Positions 1 through 7,597 are shown, counted from the first letter of the stretch. The stretch is DNA of 64,000 bases from Chryseobacterium antibioticum (GCF_012927325.1 NZ_JABBGI010000006.1:1-64000); one strand, 5' to 3'. The notes: a model not told the origin generated them from the letters alone. A program made the numbers and translations.

Positions 1-130
1 TTTTTCAGTACTTACTAAAATAGCTCTCAATCTTTTGAAAAATGAGAAAACGCTCAAAGTCGGTGTTAGAGGAAAGCGCCTAAAAGCAGGATGGGATAAC
101 AGGTATCTTGAAAAATTAATTAATTTATGA
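1..130 (+). mobile_element. ISAs1-like transposase, C-terminal fragment at window edge
   Basis: An open frame enters from the left edge (first full codon at base 2) and stops at 128-130, giving about 42 residues. The segment ALNLLKNEKTLKVGVRGKRL followed by KAGWDNRYLEKLI resembles the conserved C-terminus of ISAs1-family (H-repeat-like) DDE transposases; this is recognition from memory, not a search. The rest of the gene lies outside the window, so it is unclear whether the element is intact. The stop codon overlaps the ATGA that opens the next frame, and the presumed terminal inverted repeat follows at once. Confidence 0.7.
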
Positions 131-509
131 TGCGTTTGCCCTGGCCTAATCAGGATATGCTCAAGAATACCAAATATGCTGTGGGAATTGTTACCTCAGC
201 TTATTATACAGAAAGAGGACGGAGTGGAAATGATTTTAAATTTATGTATGACGGAGGTCATATTATAGAGTCGAAAGCAGACGATGAATTTACGAAAGGC
301 AGAAAATATCTGGTGGCTTTTGACTCTATAAACATTGAAAACGGAGTTATTTTACTCGAAAAATATGATATCACAGATTCTCTTATCCACCACAGAATCT
401 ATCCGAAATACACCATGTATGACGAAACCTGGTCTTTGATCAATATTCTTTTAAGTATGATAAAAGTGATATAGAATATGAGCTAAAGAGAGCTTATGAA
501 GAGCTTTAA
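127..509 (+). pseudogene. Truncated and frameshifted hypothetical gene next to the IS end
   Basis: The frame opening at 127 runs to 474 (115 residues). Its first four to five codons, including the start, lie inside the presumed IS end, so the native N-terminus, possibly with a membrane anchor, seems to be missing. The body from about MLKNTKYAVGIVT onward looks like a small Chryseobacterium-type hypothetical protein. After about base 430 the frame degrades to hydrophobic residues, while the frame one base earlier reads on as VFDQYSFKYDK then SDIEYELKRAYEEL and stops at 507-509. That fits a single-base frameshift near 425-435. The function is unknown. A sequencing error could explain the shift but not the missing N-terminus. 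Confidence 0.6.
128..142 (+). repeat. Presumed right terminal inverted repeat of the ISAs1-like element
   Basis: GATGCGTTTGCCCTG directly follows the transposase stop. Its reverse complement begins CAGGGCAAACGCATC, which matches my recollection of ISAs1-family ends (starting CAGGG). The left end is outside the window, so the repeat cannot be paired here. Confidence 0.5.
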
Positions 510-527
510 AGGAACATAATACAATAA

Positions 528-552
528 AAAACCACTGCATCTGCAGTGGTTT
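528..552. terminator. Bidirectional hairpin terminator
   Basis: The inverted repeat ACCACTGCA / TGCAGTGGT has an A-run on its left and a T-rich right flank. It sits between the convergent genes ending at 509 (+) and 574 (-), so it can serve both. Confidence 0.75.
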
Positions 553-573
553 ATATTTTTTAAATTATTCTGA

Positions 574-1044
574 TTAGAAAGAGACCTCATTCACTTCTTT
601 TCCTCGCTGGAAATTCATTACTTTCTGGCTTCCTTTGTAAGAAACACTGACAATATTGAGTTGCTTAGGAAAAGCACTTAAAAGGATCGTATTTTTAACC
701 TTCATGGTACTAATGTCCGGCACGCCGCCGGTTTCAAAATATACCCATACCGTTTCTCCGCTTACCTGACTTCCGGTGAATGTTATAGTTTTCGGAGAAC
801 CATTGATATACACATCAAAATTATTGTTTACATATTTTTTAACCTCTGCTTCAAATCCTGCTGTATTAGGATTGATTTTAATAGCATCAGAAATATGTTC
901 AGTATTCATTTTTGTGGTAAACTTCAATGTTTTACTTCCATCTATATAATCCACTTTTGTCATTGAAGAGAAAAAGTCTACATACATAAAACTCATTAAC
1001 ACAAAAAATGTTAAAATTCCTGATATATATAAAATTTTTTTCAT
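574..1044 (-). CDS. DUF6702-like secreted or anchored protein
   Basis: This is a hypothetical protein of 156 residues if it starts at the internal ATG at 1044, which gives a typical MKKILYISGILTFF signal or anchor sequence; an ATG eight codons upstream (1068) is also open. The mature part has the pattern of DUF6702 proteins from Bacteroidota: an early TKVDYIDGSKTLKFTTK strand, a central NFDVYINGSPKTITF segment and a C-terminal FPKQLNIVSVSYKG stretch. The family is small, beta-rich and of unknown function. It ends at the shared terminator at 528-552. The family call is from memory and is moderately certain. Confidence 0.65.
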   Translation of the reverse strand: MKKILYISGILTFFVLMSFMYVDFFSSMTKVDYIDGSKTLKFTTKMNTEHISDAIKINPNTAGFEAEVKKYVNNNFDVYINGSPKTITFTGSQVSGETVWVYFETGGVPDISTMKVKNTILLSAFPKQLNIVSVSYKGSQKVMNFQRGKEVNEVSF

Positions 1045-1102
1045 CTTAATTAATAGATTTACAATCATACTTGCTAATTATAGGTCACAAATAATATGCC
1101 AA

Positions 1103-1855
1103 TTAAAAATTTACATTCACAGAATACTTATCGTAAAATGCTTTGATGTGTGCTACCGCCTCATCAGCCGTGTCTACCACTCTGTATAAATCCAGATCAT
1201 CTTCAGCAATCATCCCTTCTTTGAGCAGAGTTGCCTTGAACCAATCCAGCAATCCTCCCCAGAATTCACTTCCTACAAGAACGATCGGAAATTTACCGAT
1301 TTTATTGGTCTGGATCAGGGTCATTGCTTCTGTAAGCTCGTCTAATGTACCGAAACCTCCCGGCATAACGACGAAACCCTGAGAATATTTTACAAACATT
1401 ACTTTTCTTACAAAAAAGTAATCGAAGTTCATAGAATAAGATTTATTAATATACGGATTAAAATGCTGTTCAAACGGCAAATCAATATTAAGTCCGATGG
1501 ATCTTCCCTGGGCATTAAAAGCACCCTTGTTTCCTGCTTCCATGATCCCTGGCCCGCCTCCGGTAATGATTCCGAAGCCCAGTTTAGTGATCTTTTCAGC
1601 AATTTCCACGGCCATTTCGTAATATTTGCTTTCAGGTTTTAGCCTTGCAGAGCCGAATATAGACACACATGGGCCGATTTTAGCCAGCTTTTCGTAGCCA
1701 TCTACAAATTCAGCCATAACTTTGAAAACCATCCAGCTGTCCTTGGTAATGGTTTCGTCCCAGGTTTTCTGTCTGAGACTATTGTGAAGTTTTGTTTCGT
1801 TAATATCAAGTGCCGGATTTACTAAACTTTCATCCCTTGTTCCATCCATTTCCAT
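1103..1855 (-). CDS. LOG-family (TIGR00730) nucleotide phosphoribohydrolase-like protein
   Basis: This 250-residue Rossmann-fold protein belongs to the LOG / TIGR00730 group, whose characterised members cleave cytokinin riboside monophosphates or other nucleoside monophosphates. The two signature motifs are present: GGGPGIMEAGNKGA at residues 99-112 and PGGFGTLDE at 165-173, the latter carrying the catalytic Glu. An N-terminal extension of about 60 residues is typical of the longer bacterial subgroup. Methionines at residues 1 and 3 are both possible starts. The start lies 9 bases after the end of the upstream nucleotidyltransferase gene, so the two are probably cotranscribed. The physiological substrate in this organism is not known. 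Confidence 0.85.
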   Translation of the reverse strand: MEMDGTRDESLVNPALDINETKLHNSLRQKTWDETITKDSWMVFKVMAEFVDGYEKLAKIGPCVSIFGSARLKPESKYYEMAVEIAEKITKLGFGIITGGGPGIMEAGNKGAFNAQGRSIGLNIDLPFEQHFNPYINKSYSMNFDYFFVRKVMFVKYSQGFVVMPGGFGTLDELTEAMTLIQTNKIGKFPIVLVGSEFWGGLLDWFKATLLKEGMIAEDDLDLYRVVDTADEAVAHIKAFYDKYSVNVNF

Positions 1856-1864
1856 TGCAAAAAA

Positions 1865-2578
1865 TTATTTAAAATGTTTTTCGGCTTCTATTACGGATTC
1901 TGGTCTTCCTACATCTATCAGGATGCTGTCATGTACAAATCCGTGGATATGTTCTGTCTGCATCAGGTCCAGATATTCCTCCATAACAGAAAATTTGCCG
2001 GTTCTCTTTATTTTTTCAAAGATAGCAGGGTTGATACAGTGAACGCCACTGAAAGCAAGAGCCTTAAAGCCTTTATTAAATTCTGCAAGCCTCTGTTCCC
2101 CCGACTGTACATTAAGCCAGCCTCTCAAAACCATATCGTCGTTAAAAAGCAATTTTCTTGAACTATCTCTATCGGAAACCGCTAAAGTAGCAAAATCTTT
2201 TATCTTTTTGTGGTATTCAACGAAAGCATTGATATTGATCTCTGTTAAAATATCAGCGTTCATGATCAGAAAATCTTCCCCGTGATCGAGGAATCTTCTT
2301 GCAAAAATCAAGCCGCCACCGGTTTCCAGCAGTTCATTGGTTTCATCGGAGATTTCAATGTTGCATCCGAAATTACTATTTTTATTCAAAAATTCAACAA
2401 TCTGATTTCCAAAATGATGGATATTGATCACAAAATCTTTTATTCCAAAGTTTTTAAGATAATTGATATTTCTTTCCAAAAGAGGCACGCCATTTACTTT
2501 GGCCAGTGCTTTTGGATGATGATCCGTAAAAGGTTTTAGCCTTGTGCCTTTCCCGGCAGCGAAAATTAAAGCTTTCAT
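1865..2578 (-). CDS. Sugar-1-phosphate nucleotidyltransferase, MurU-like
   Basis: This 237-residue nucleotidyltransferase opens with the signature FAAGKGTRLKPFT (residues 6-18), followed by KALAKVNG. It has ETGGGL at 85-90 and the metal-binding NADI at 107-110, and its length fits the short MurU/RmlA-type enzymes that make NDP-sugars. It lies in one unit with an APH-like kinase and a RapZ C-domain protein. In other bacteria AmgK phosphorylates MurNAc (or GlcNAc) at C1 and MurU transfers UMP to it, allowing recycling of cell-wall sugars. The neighbourhood suggests that role, but substrate choice (MurNAc, mannose or glucose 1-phosphate) cannot be read from the sequence. Confidence 0.8.
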   Translation of the reverse strand: MKALIFAAGKGTRLKPFTDHHPKALAKVNGVPLLERNINYLKNFGIKDFVINIHHFGNQIVEFLNKNSNFGCNIEISDETNELLETGGGLIFARRFLDHGEDFLIMNADILTEININAFVEYHKKIKDFATLAVSDRDSSRKLLFNDDMVLRGWLNVQSGEQRLAEFNKGFKALAFSGVHCINPAIFEKIKRTGKFSVMEEYLDLMQTEHIHGFVHDSILIDVGRPESVIEAEKHFK

Positions 2579-2587
2579 TTTCTATTT

Positions 2588-2615
2588 ATAATGGATGAAT
2601 GATAATGGATGAATG
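2588..2615. repeat. Two tandem copies of a 14-base unit
   Basis: ATAATGGATGAATG is repeated twice head to tail (2588-2601 and 2602-2615) just upstream of the nucleotidyltransferase start codon at 2578, in the spacer after the RapZ-like gene. No function is evident. Confidence 0.6.
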
Positions 2616-2689
2616 ATCAAAAACGCGCAAATGATAGGTGATAACTGATGTTTAAATAGGGTAATCATTTATCTCTTATCAATGATCAT

Positions 2690-3097
2690 TTATGAATTCA
2701 GTTGGTGCTGCTCGTCGTGGTGAAGGCTTATTTCTATGCCTTCGGGATATTTTTCCCTGATGAATTCAGCGATCTTGATGGCAGAATATACAGACCTGTG
2801 TTGTCCTCCTGTACATCCAAAACTGATCTGAAGGTCTTCAAAACCTCTTTCCAGATAGTTGTCTATATTGATAGAGATGATAGATTTTACCAGTTCCAGG
2901 AACTTAGGCATTTCTGTTTTTGTTTCAAGATATTCCTGAACTCCGATGTCATTTCCTGTCTGGATTTTATATTCTTCAATTCTTCCGGGATTTAAAATTC
3001 CTCTGCAGTCGAAGGTAAAACCTCCGCCGTTTCCTGAATTGTCCTTAGGAATTCCTCCTTTTTTGTACGAAAAACTGTGTATGTCGATGTGTAGCAT
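2690..3097 (-). CDS. Stand-alone RapZ C-terminal-domain protein
   Basis: This 135-residue protein matches only the C-terminal domain of RapZ (YvcJ). It has the opening IHSFSYKKGGIPKD, the DCRGILNPG segment and the signature FGCTGGQHRSV near residues 92-102, then ends in a His-rich HHDEQHQ. Full-length RapZ (about 285 residues) adds an N-terminal P-loop kinase domain, which is absent here. In Enterobacteria the C-terminal domain binds the small RNA GlmZ and senses glucosamine-6-phosphate, controlling amino-sugar synthesis. In this window it lies between an APH-like kinase and a MurU-like nucleotidyltransferase, which again points to amino-sugar metabolism. An RNA-binding role is not established for Bacteroidota. 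Confidence 0.8.
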   Translation of the reverse strand: MLHIDIHSFSYKKGGIPKDNSGNGGGFTFDCRGILNPGRIEEYKIQTGNDIGVQEYLETKTEMPKFLELVKSIISINIDNYLERGFEDLQISFGCTGGQHRSVYSAIKIAEFIREKYPEGIEISLHHDEQHQLNS

Positions 3098-3152
3098 TCT
3101 TCTTTATTTTATTTGAACCATTAAGGTTTTTTTATTTTTTTATTAATATGAA

Positions 3153-3174
3153 AGCCTTCGACTTCGCTCAGGCT
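3153..3174. repeat. REP-like extragenic palindrome
   Basis: AGCCT / AGGCT arms flank TCGACTTCGCTC in the 132-base gap between two minus-strand genes. The core CCTTCGACTTCGCTCAGG is a motif I recall as dispersed in many Flavobacteria. Copy number cannot be judged from one copy. Confidence 0.45.
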
Positions 3175-3229
3175 GACATTTCTAATACTATCTTTTTTAT
3201 GTACTACAGGCTCCAAATGGAATCTGGAG

Positions 3230-4249
3230 TTAGCTGTTTAAAATTGTATTAATTTTTAATTTTACTTCTTCCGAAGTCAGCTGCTCAATTACTTTTTTCA
3301 GCTCAGGGTAATCTTTCATCTGTTCCCAGGATGCTGCAAACTGTGTAATATTTTGGATGCCTTTTTCTAGGCTTGACATAAAATGATGTTTCCTCTGTAT
3401 CAATCCTCTAAAACCATAAGCTCCCAATACCTGTAGGAATCTCATCATTTGGATTGGTTTTACCGAATTTTCTAGTTGAATTTTAACTTCTTCATTTTCA
3501 AACTGTCCGATGTAATAGTCGAGCATTTCATTTTTGAAATCTTCTGGAAAATTAGCTTTAGCCTGAAATAGAAAAGAGATCACGTCATACATCAGGGGAC
3601 CTTCCATAGCAGACTGGTAGTCGATAAACGAAACTTTACTTTCTGCATTGACCATCATATTTCTGGCCTGAAAATCACGGATCATGATTCCTTTTGGACC
3701 CAGACTTTCAATATGGGTAGCAATCTGTTTAAATTCTTTTAGCAGTGTAGATTTACGGTATTCCAGTTCGAGAACGTCTGCTACAAAGTTTTTAAAATAA
3801 TACAGATCGTGGATCACGGGAAGTTCATCATACCTTTCATATTCAAAAGTTTTTGAGAAATCAATTTTTCCCTGAGTGCTGATCTGAAGCTGAAAAAGTT
3901 TTTCCAGGGTTTGTTTTACCAATGTTTTTACGTGGGGAGAAAGTCCTTCTTTTGTAATGATGTCGGAAAGGGTCTGCTCACCAAGGAATTCCTGGACATA
4001 GATTTTCCTGTCATCTGAAATGGCAAAAATAGTAGGGGTGTTGAGCCCCAGTTTAGAGAAGATTTCAGAATAATAGATGAAACTTTCGTTTTCCGGGATA
4101 TTTTCATTGCGGGTGACAATGTATTTTTGGGTACCTGATTGAGCCAGGAAATTTATCCTCGCAGAACCGCTTTGAGCCAGCGTAACGAACTCGGAAGATG
4201 GTTTACCCAGATACTTTTCAAAAAAATATTTTGTGTTTTCGGAAGTCAT
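3230..4249 (-). CDS. Aminoglycoside-phosphotransferase-fold sugar kinase, AmgK-like
   Basis: This 339-residue APH-family kinase carries the catalytic-loop motif RDFQARN (residues 191-197; the usual leading His is Ile-Arg here) and the metal-binding FIDYQSAMEGP around Asp210, followed by YDVISFL. The family includes antibiotic kinases, choline kinases and AmgK, the anomeric MurNAc/GlcNAc kinase of the cell-wall recycling route. The downstream MurU-like nucleotidyltransferase makes the AmgK role the best guess. It is the first gene of the 4249-1103 unit. A TATATTTG element at 4267-4260 leaves a very short leader. In several Bacteroidota I recall this kinase fused to the RapZ C domain; here the two are separate genes. 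Confidence 0.75.
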   Translation of the reverse strand: MTSENTKYFFEKYLGKPSSEFVTLAQSGSARINFLAQSGTQKYIVTRNENIPENESFIYYSEIFSKLGLNTPTIFAISDDRKIYVQEFLGEQTLSDIITKEGLSPHVKTLVKQTLEKLFQLQISTQGKIDFSKTFEYERYDELPVIHDLYYFKNFVADVLELEYRKSTLLKEFKQIATHIESLGPKGIMIRDFQARNMMVNAESKVSFIDYQSAMEGPLMYDVISFLFQAKANFPEDFKNEMLDYYIGQFENEEVKIQLENSVKPIQMMRFLQVLGAYGFRGLIQRKHHFMSSLEKGIQNITQFAASWEQMKDYPELKKVIEQLTSEEVKLKINTILNS

Positions 4250-4259
4250 AATATGGAAA

Positions 4260-4267
4260 CAAATATA
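4260..4267 (-). promoter_or_regulatory. TATATTTG -7 element of the kinase/RapZ/nucleotidyltransferase unit
   Basis: On the minus strand it reads TATATTTG, matching the Bacteroidota -7 consensus TAnnTTTG, and ends 10 bases before the ATG at 4249. Confidence 0.55.
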
Positions 4268-4269
4268 CT

Positions 4270-4470
4270 AATTTAATGGGAGTTTCGAGTTTTGGGGCGG
4301 GAAGGTTTGAGGGTATTAGAGTTTTAGAGATAAGAGGGTGGTATGGGTTTAGAAGTTGGAGATTGCTGGGTACTGGTTGAAAGTTGATGCAAAATAAATT
4401 TTTATACTGTATAATTTTAAATCTAAAATCTAATATCTGGTGTCTGAAATCTGAAATCAAATATTTCTTA
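4270..4470. repeat. Low-complexity intergenic block
   Basis: The first part (about 4270-4390) is G/A-rich on the plus strand. The second (about 4415-4460) consists of imperfect repeats of AAATCTAAAATCTAATATCT and GAAATCTGAAATC type. I see no gene here; an 80-residue minus-strand frame (4218-4460) crosses it and is judged spurious. Confidence 0.5.
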
Positions 4471-4492
4471 GCCTAAATTTCAGTCTAATTTT

Positions 4493-4500
4493 TATCTTTG
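4493..4500 (+). promoter_or_regulatory. TATCTTTG -7 element of xrtF
   Basis: TATCTTTG ends four bases before the ATG at 4505. Transcription would start at or next to the start codon, so the message may be leaderless. Confidence 0.55.
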
Positions 4501-4504
4501 CATT

Positions 4505-5035
4505 ATGTTAAAGGATTTTAAACCAGTTTTAAGCATTTTGCTGAGGTTCATCGTCATCTATCTGGTGCTGCTTTTTGGGTATCAGTTTTATTTGAATGCC
4601 AGTAAAGCGGGAGGGCTGGATCCCTTTTCAAGAATAATTGCTGATCAGGTTGCCTCCATTCAAAAGGTTTCGGGATTTCCTACGTTGCTCTATGATGATG
4701 TAAAAAATGAACAGATCTGGTTTTATGTAAAGAAAAACTATGTGACAAGAATGGTGGAAGGCTGCAATGCCATTTCCGTTATGATCCTGTTCGTAGCATT
4801 TGTATTTGCATTCTATAAAGGCTCTAAAACTTTTGTTTTTGCCATTGCAGGCCTTGTTATGCTATATATTATGAATCTTCTCCGAATTGTGGGGCTGAAT
4901 ATTGTGATGTCGGATTATAAGGATTACGGAAAAATATTCCATGATTTTATTTTTCCGGCAGTTATTTATGGAAGCGTAGTGGTTCTTTGGTTGGTATGGA
5001 TCAAATTTTTTGCTTTAAAAAATGAAAATTCTTAA
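4505..5035 (+). CDS. xrtF: Exosortase family protein XrtF
   Basis: This 176-residue multi-pass membrane protein has the exosortase/archaeosortase pattern: a catalytic Cys87 in EGCNAISVMILF, Arg127 in MNLLRIVGLN and His146 in IFHDFIFPAVIYG. Hydrophobic segments lie at about 8-28, 90-106, 108-132 and 148-170. Exosortases are thought to cleave and process secreted proteins bearing short C-terminal sorting tails; XrtF is the variant found in Flavobacteria. The next gene overlaps by 14 bases and is its usual companion. Its protein substrate is not evident in the window: the surface proteins seen here carry T9SS domains instead of an obvious exosortase tail. The call rests on the catalytic triad and the companion gene. 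Confidence 0.88.
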   Translation: MLKDFKPVLSILLRFIVIYLVLLFGYQFYLNASKAGGLDPFSRIIADQVASIQKVSGFPTLLYDDVKNEQIWFYVKKNYVTRMVEGCNAISVMILFVAFVFAFYKGSKTFVFAIAGLVMLYIMNLLRIVGLNIVMSDYKDYGKIFHDFIFPAVIYGSVVVLWLVWIKFFALKNENS

Positions 5036-5450
5036 CTGGCTTCTGGTCATAGCAGGAATCTGCGGTCTTATAAGTATACGTGTGCTTGAGGACAAAATTT
5101 TCTATGATCCTTTTTTGGGGTATTTTCACGAAGCCAATAAAAATATTGAATTCCCCCAGTTTGAATGGGGGAAATTAATTATTGGACATTTTTTCAGATT
5201 TATTCTTAATCTTTTATTTTCGTGCCTGATCATTCAATGTCTTTTTAAAAACAAACAGTGGACGGCACAGGGAGCATTACTGATCACGATTATCTTTGTG
5301 ATTACTTTCCCCATCTACCTTTACTGTATCTATGACCGGTTTGATGTGGGCTATCTTTTTTCCTTTTATATGAGAAGGTTTGTGATCCAGCCGCTGGCTC
5401 TACTTCTAATTGTTCCGATGTTTTATTATAGAAAGCAAACAGGCAAATAA
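5022..5450 (+). CDS. Exosortase F system-associated protein
   Basis: This 142-residue membrane protein has about four hydrophobic segments (residues 3-18, 46-68, 76-98 and 118-136). It overlaps the end of xrtF by 14 bases, implying translational coupling. Flavobacterial genomes nearly always carry such a gene beside xrtF (the TIGR04127-type companion); its biochemical role is unknown. The assignment relies on position, size and topology more than on a catalytic motif. It ends convergently with the CDF transporter gene, 24 bases away. Confidence 0.82.
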   Translation: MKILNWLLVIAGICGLISIRVLEDKIFYDPFLGYFHEANKNIEFPQFEWGKLIIGHFFRFILNLLFSCLIIQCLFKNKQWTAQGALLITIIFVITFPIYLYCIYDRFDVGYLFSFYMRRFVIQPLALLLIVPMFYYRKQTGK

Positions 5451-5474
5451 CCGAACTGTTGATTGATCTATTGG

Positions 5475-6476
5475 TTAGTCTATGGTATGTTTATCTACGC
5501 TTGTTACATTTTCAGGGGTCCACTGTACTCTTTTAACAAAGTCTTTTTCACGGACAGGGCAGTCTTTGATCTGGCAGACGGGGCATGAAACTGTTTTGCA
5601 ATCGTCCATATGGAAGTTGAATTCTACGCTTCTTTTCGTGTTTTTAGCTAAAAGAATAATCATTTTTTCCATTTCATTGTGCGCTTCACGAAGGCTGTAG
5701 TACCAAGGTAAGGTAATATGGGCGTCAATATGGAGATTGGCTCCAAACTGCTGGATTTTTATATTGTGAACGTCTATCCATTCTATTCTTCTGTTTTCTT
5801 CCAGCACTTTGATGATTTGATTAAGAAGGTCCGGATCCTGCTCATCCATAATTCCACTTAAAGATTTTCTAACAATCTTATACCCAACATAGATAATATA
5901 GAACCCAAAAATAAGGGCTACAACAGAATCCAGCCAATAGATTTTTGTAAAGTATACGACCACCAAACTGATCACTACCCCTAATGTTGTGATGGTATCG
6001 GACTGAAGATGTTTTCCGGATGAAACCAGAACCAGGGAGTTTTCAGCTTGGCCTTTTTTAATGGAGATATATCCTAAAAGATAATTGATAATCGCGGTTG
6101 CCGCAATGATCCATATTCCCAGATCAAGCTTGGCCAGTGTTTTTCCTACGACAAGGCTGTTGATGCCTTCATAGATGATCATGATGCCCGCAATGGCTAT
6201 TAAAGCTCCTTCAATACCGGATGTTACAAATTCCACTTTTCCGTGGCCGTAAGGGTGGTCTTCGTCTTTAGGTTTTGAAGCAAGATGAAGGGAGTACAAT
6301 CCCATAAATGCACTGATGACATTAACGACACTTTCCATGGCATCGGAGAATACCGCATCGGAATTGGTAAGCTTCCACGCGATGATTTTTCCTATGAATA
6401 AGATGACTCCGAAAACGGCAATAAGCTTTTGGAATCCTATTTTGTCTTTGCGACTGATGGGTTTTTTATTTTCCAT
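5475..6476 (-). CDS. Cation diffusion facilitator (CDF) metal exporter
   Basis: This 333-residue inner-membrane protein has six predicted membrane segments followed by a cytoplasmic domain. CDF features include Asp45 in FSDAMESVVN of TM2, DHPYGHGKVE after TM2 (residues 73-82) and His156-x3-Asp160 in TM5. The C-terminal domain (about 215-290) matches the usual ZT-dimer region. The family exports Zn2+, Fe2+, Cd2+, Co2+ or Mn2+ using the proton gradient. A 40-residue tail contains Cys293, Cys298, Cys301 and Cys306, a possible extra metal site not found in the basic CDF core. Metal specificity cannot be read from sequence. Confidence 0.9.
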   Translation of the reverse strand: MENKKPISRKDKIGFQKLIAVFGVILFIGKIIAWKLTNSDAVFSDAMESVVNVISAFMGLYSLHLASKPKDEDHPYGHGKVEFVTSGIEGALIAIAGIMIIYEGINSLVVGKTLAKLDLGIWIIAATAIINYLLGYISIKKGQAENSLVLVSSGKHLQSDTITTLGVVISLVVVYFTKIYWLDSVVALIFGFYIIYVGYKIVRKSLSGIMDEQDPDLLNQIIKVLEENRRIEWIDVHNIKIQQFGANLHIDAHITLPWYYSLREAHNEMEKMIILLAKNTKRSVEFNFHMDDCKTVSCPVCQIKDCPVREKDFVKRVQWTPENVTSVDKHTID

Positions 6477-6492
6477 AGTTTGATAAAAAAAA

Positions 6493-6512
6493 GAATCTCA
6501 ATTTTGAGACTC
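6493..6512 (-). terminator. Terminator of asd
   Basis: GAATCTCAA / TTGAGACTC hairpin with an A-run on the left and a T-run on the right, just after the asd stop on the minus strand. It could act in both directions. Confidence 0.75.
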
Positions 6513-6529
6513 TTTTTTATTTTGTTAGT

Positions 6530-7522
6530 TTAAACTAAGTTGTTGGCTGCTAAGTATTCTGCAATCTGTACAGCGTTCGTTGCTGCTCCTTTTCGCAGGT
6601 TATCTGCTACGATCCAGAGGTTCAGCGTTTTGGGCTGTGAGAGATCCCGTCTTATTCTGCCGACAAAAACGTCGTCTTTACCTTCGGAGTACAGCGGCAT
6701 TGGATATTCGTTGTTTTTCACATTGTCCATAACCACTACACCTGGTGTTTCAGATAAGATCCTTCTTACTTCATCAAGGTCAAACTCATTTTCAAATTCA
6801 ATATTCACACTTTCTGAGTGCCCTCCCTGAACGGGAACTCTTACTGCAGTTGCGGTAAGATTGAATGTATCATCCCCTAAAATTTTCTTAGGTTCTTTCA
6901 TTAATTTGATCTCTTCTTTAGTATAATCATCATCACTGAATACATCACAGTGAGGAAGTGCATTTTTGAAGATCTGATAAGGATATACTTTGGCAACGCT
7001 GTTATCTCCGCTTATTTCAGCATTGAGCTGATCCACGGCAGCTTTTCCTGTTCCTGTTACAGACTGGTACGTAGAAACGACCACTCTTTTCAGGTCATAT
7101 TTTTTATTCAATGGCCCCAAAACCATTACTAACTGAATGGTAGAGCAGTTCGGATTGGCAATGATCTTATCTTCTTTAGTTAAAACATGGGCATTGATCT
7201 CCGGAACAACCAGTTTTTTGGTAGGATCCATTCTCCATGCCGAAGAATTATCAATCACGGTGGTGCCTGCTTCTGCAAAAAGAGGGGCAAATTCAAGAGA
7301 AGTATCTCCTCCGGCAGAAAAAATAGCAATATCCGGTTTGGCAGCTATAGCGTCTTTCATGCTTACAATGGTAAATTCTTCCTGTTTATACTTCACCTTC
7401 TTACCTACAGACCTTTCGGATGCTACCGGAATTAATTCTGTTACAGGGAAGTTTCTTTCCTCCAAAACTTTAAGCATAACTTGTCCAACCATTCCTGTTG
7501 AACCGACTACAGCTACTTTCAT
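6530..7522 (-). CDS. asd: Aspartate-semialdehyde dehydrogenase
   Basis: This 330-residue enzyme reduces L-aspartyl-4-phosphate to L-aspartate semialdehyde with NADPH, the branch point to lysine/diaminopimelate, threonine and methionine. It has the N-terminal nucleotide-binding GSTGMVGQVM (residues 7-16), the catalytic Cys126 in NPNCSTIQLV and the substrate-binding His235 in GGHSES. The length is normal for the bacterial family. The gene has its own TAACTTTG promoter element at 7563-7556 and a terminator at 6493-6512, so it appears monocistronic. Confidence 0.96.
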   Translation of the reverse strand: MKVAVVGSTGMVGQVMLKVLEERNFPVTELIPVASERSVGKKVKYKQEEFTIVSMKDAIAAKPDIAIFSAGGDTSLEFAPLFAEAGTTVIDNSSAWRMDPTKKLVVPEINAHVLTKEDKIIANPNCSTIQLVMVLGPLNKKYDLKRVVVSTYQSVTGTGKAAVDQLNAEISGDNSVAKVYPYQIFKNALPHCDVFSDDDYTKEEIKLMKEPKKILGDDTFNLTATAVRVPVQGGHSESVNIEFENEFDLDEVRRILSETPGVVVMDNVKNNEYPMPLYSEGKDDVFVGRIRRDLSQPKTLNLWIVADNLRKGAATNAVQIAEYLAANNLV

Positions 7523-7555
7523 TGATTTAATTAAAAATTTAAGGTTAAACTATTA

Positions 7556-7563
7556 CAAAGTTA
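7556..7563 (-). promoter_or_regulatory. TAACTTTG -7 element of asd
   Basis: Minus-strand TAACTTTG, 33 bases before the asd ATG at 7522. Confidence 0.5.
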
Positions 7564-7597
7564 TCAACTCATGATTGATCACTTATTATTTTATTTT

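Noticed and set aside
4218..4460. 80-residue minus-strand frame
   Set aside because: It overlaps the kinase start, its promoter element and a low-complexity block.
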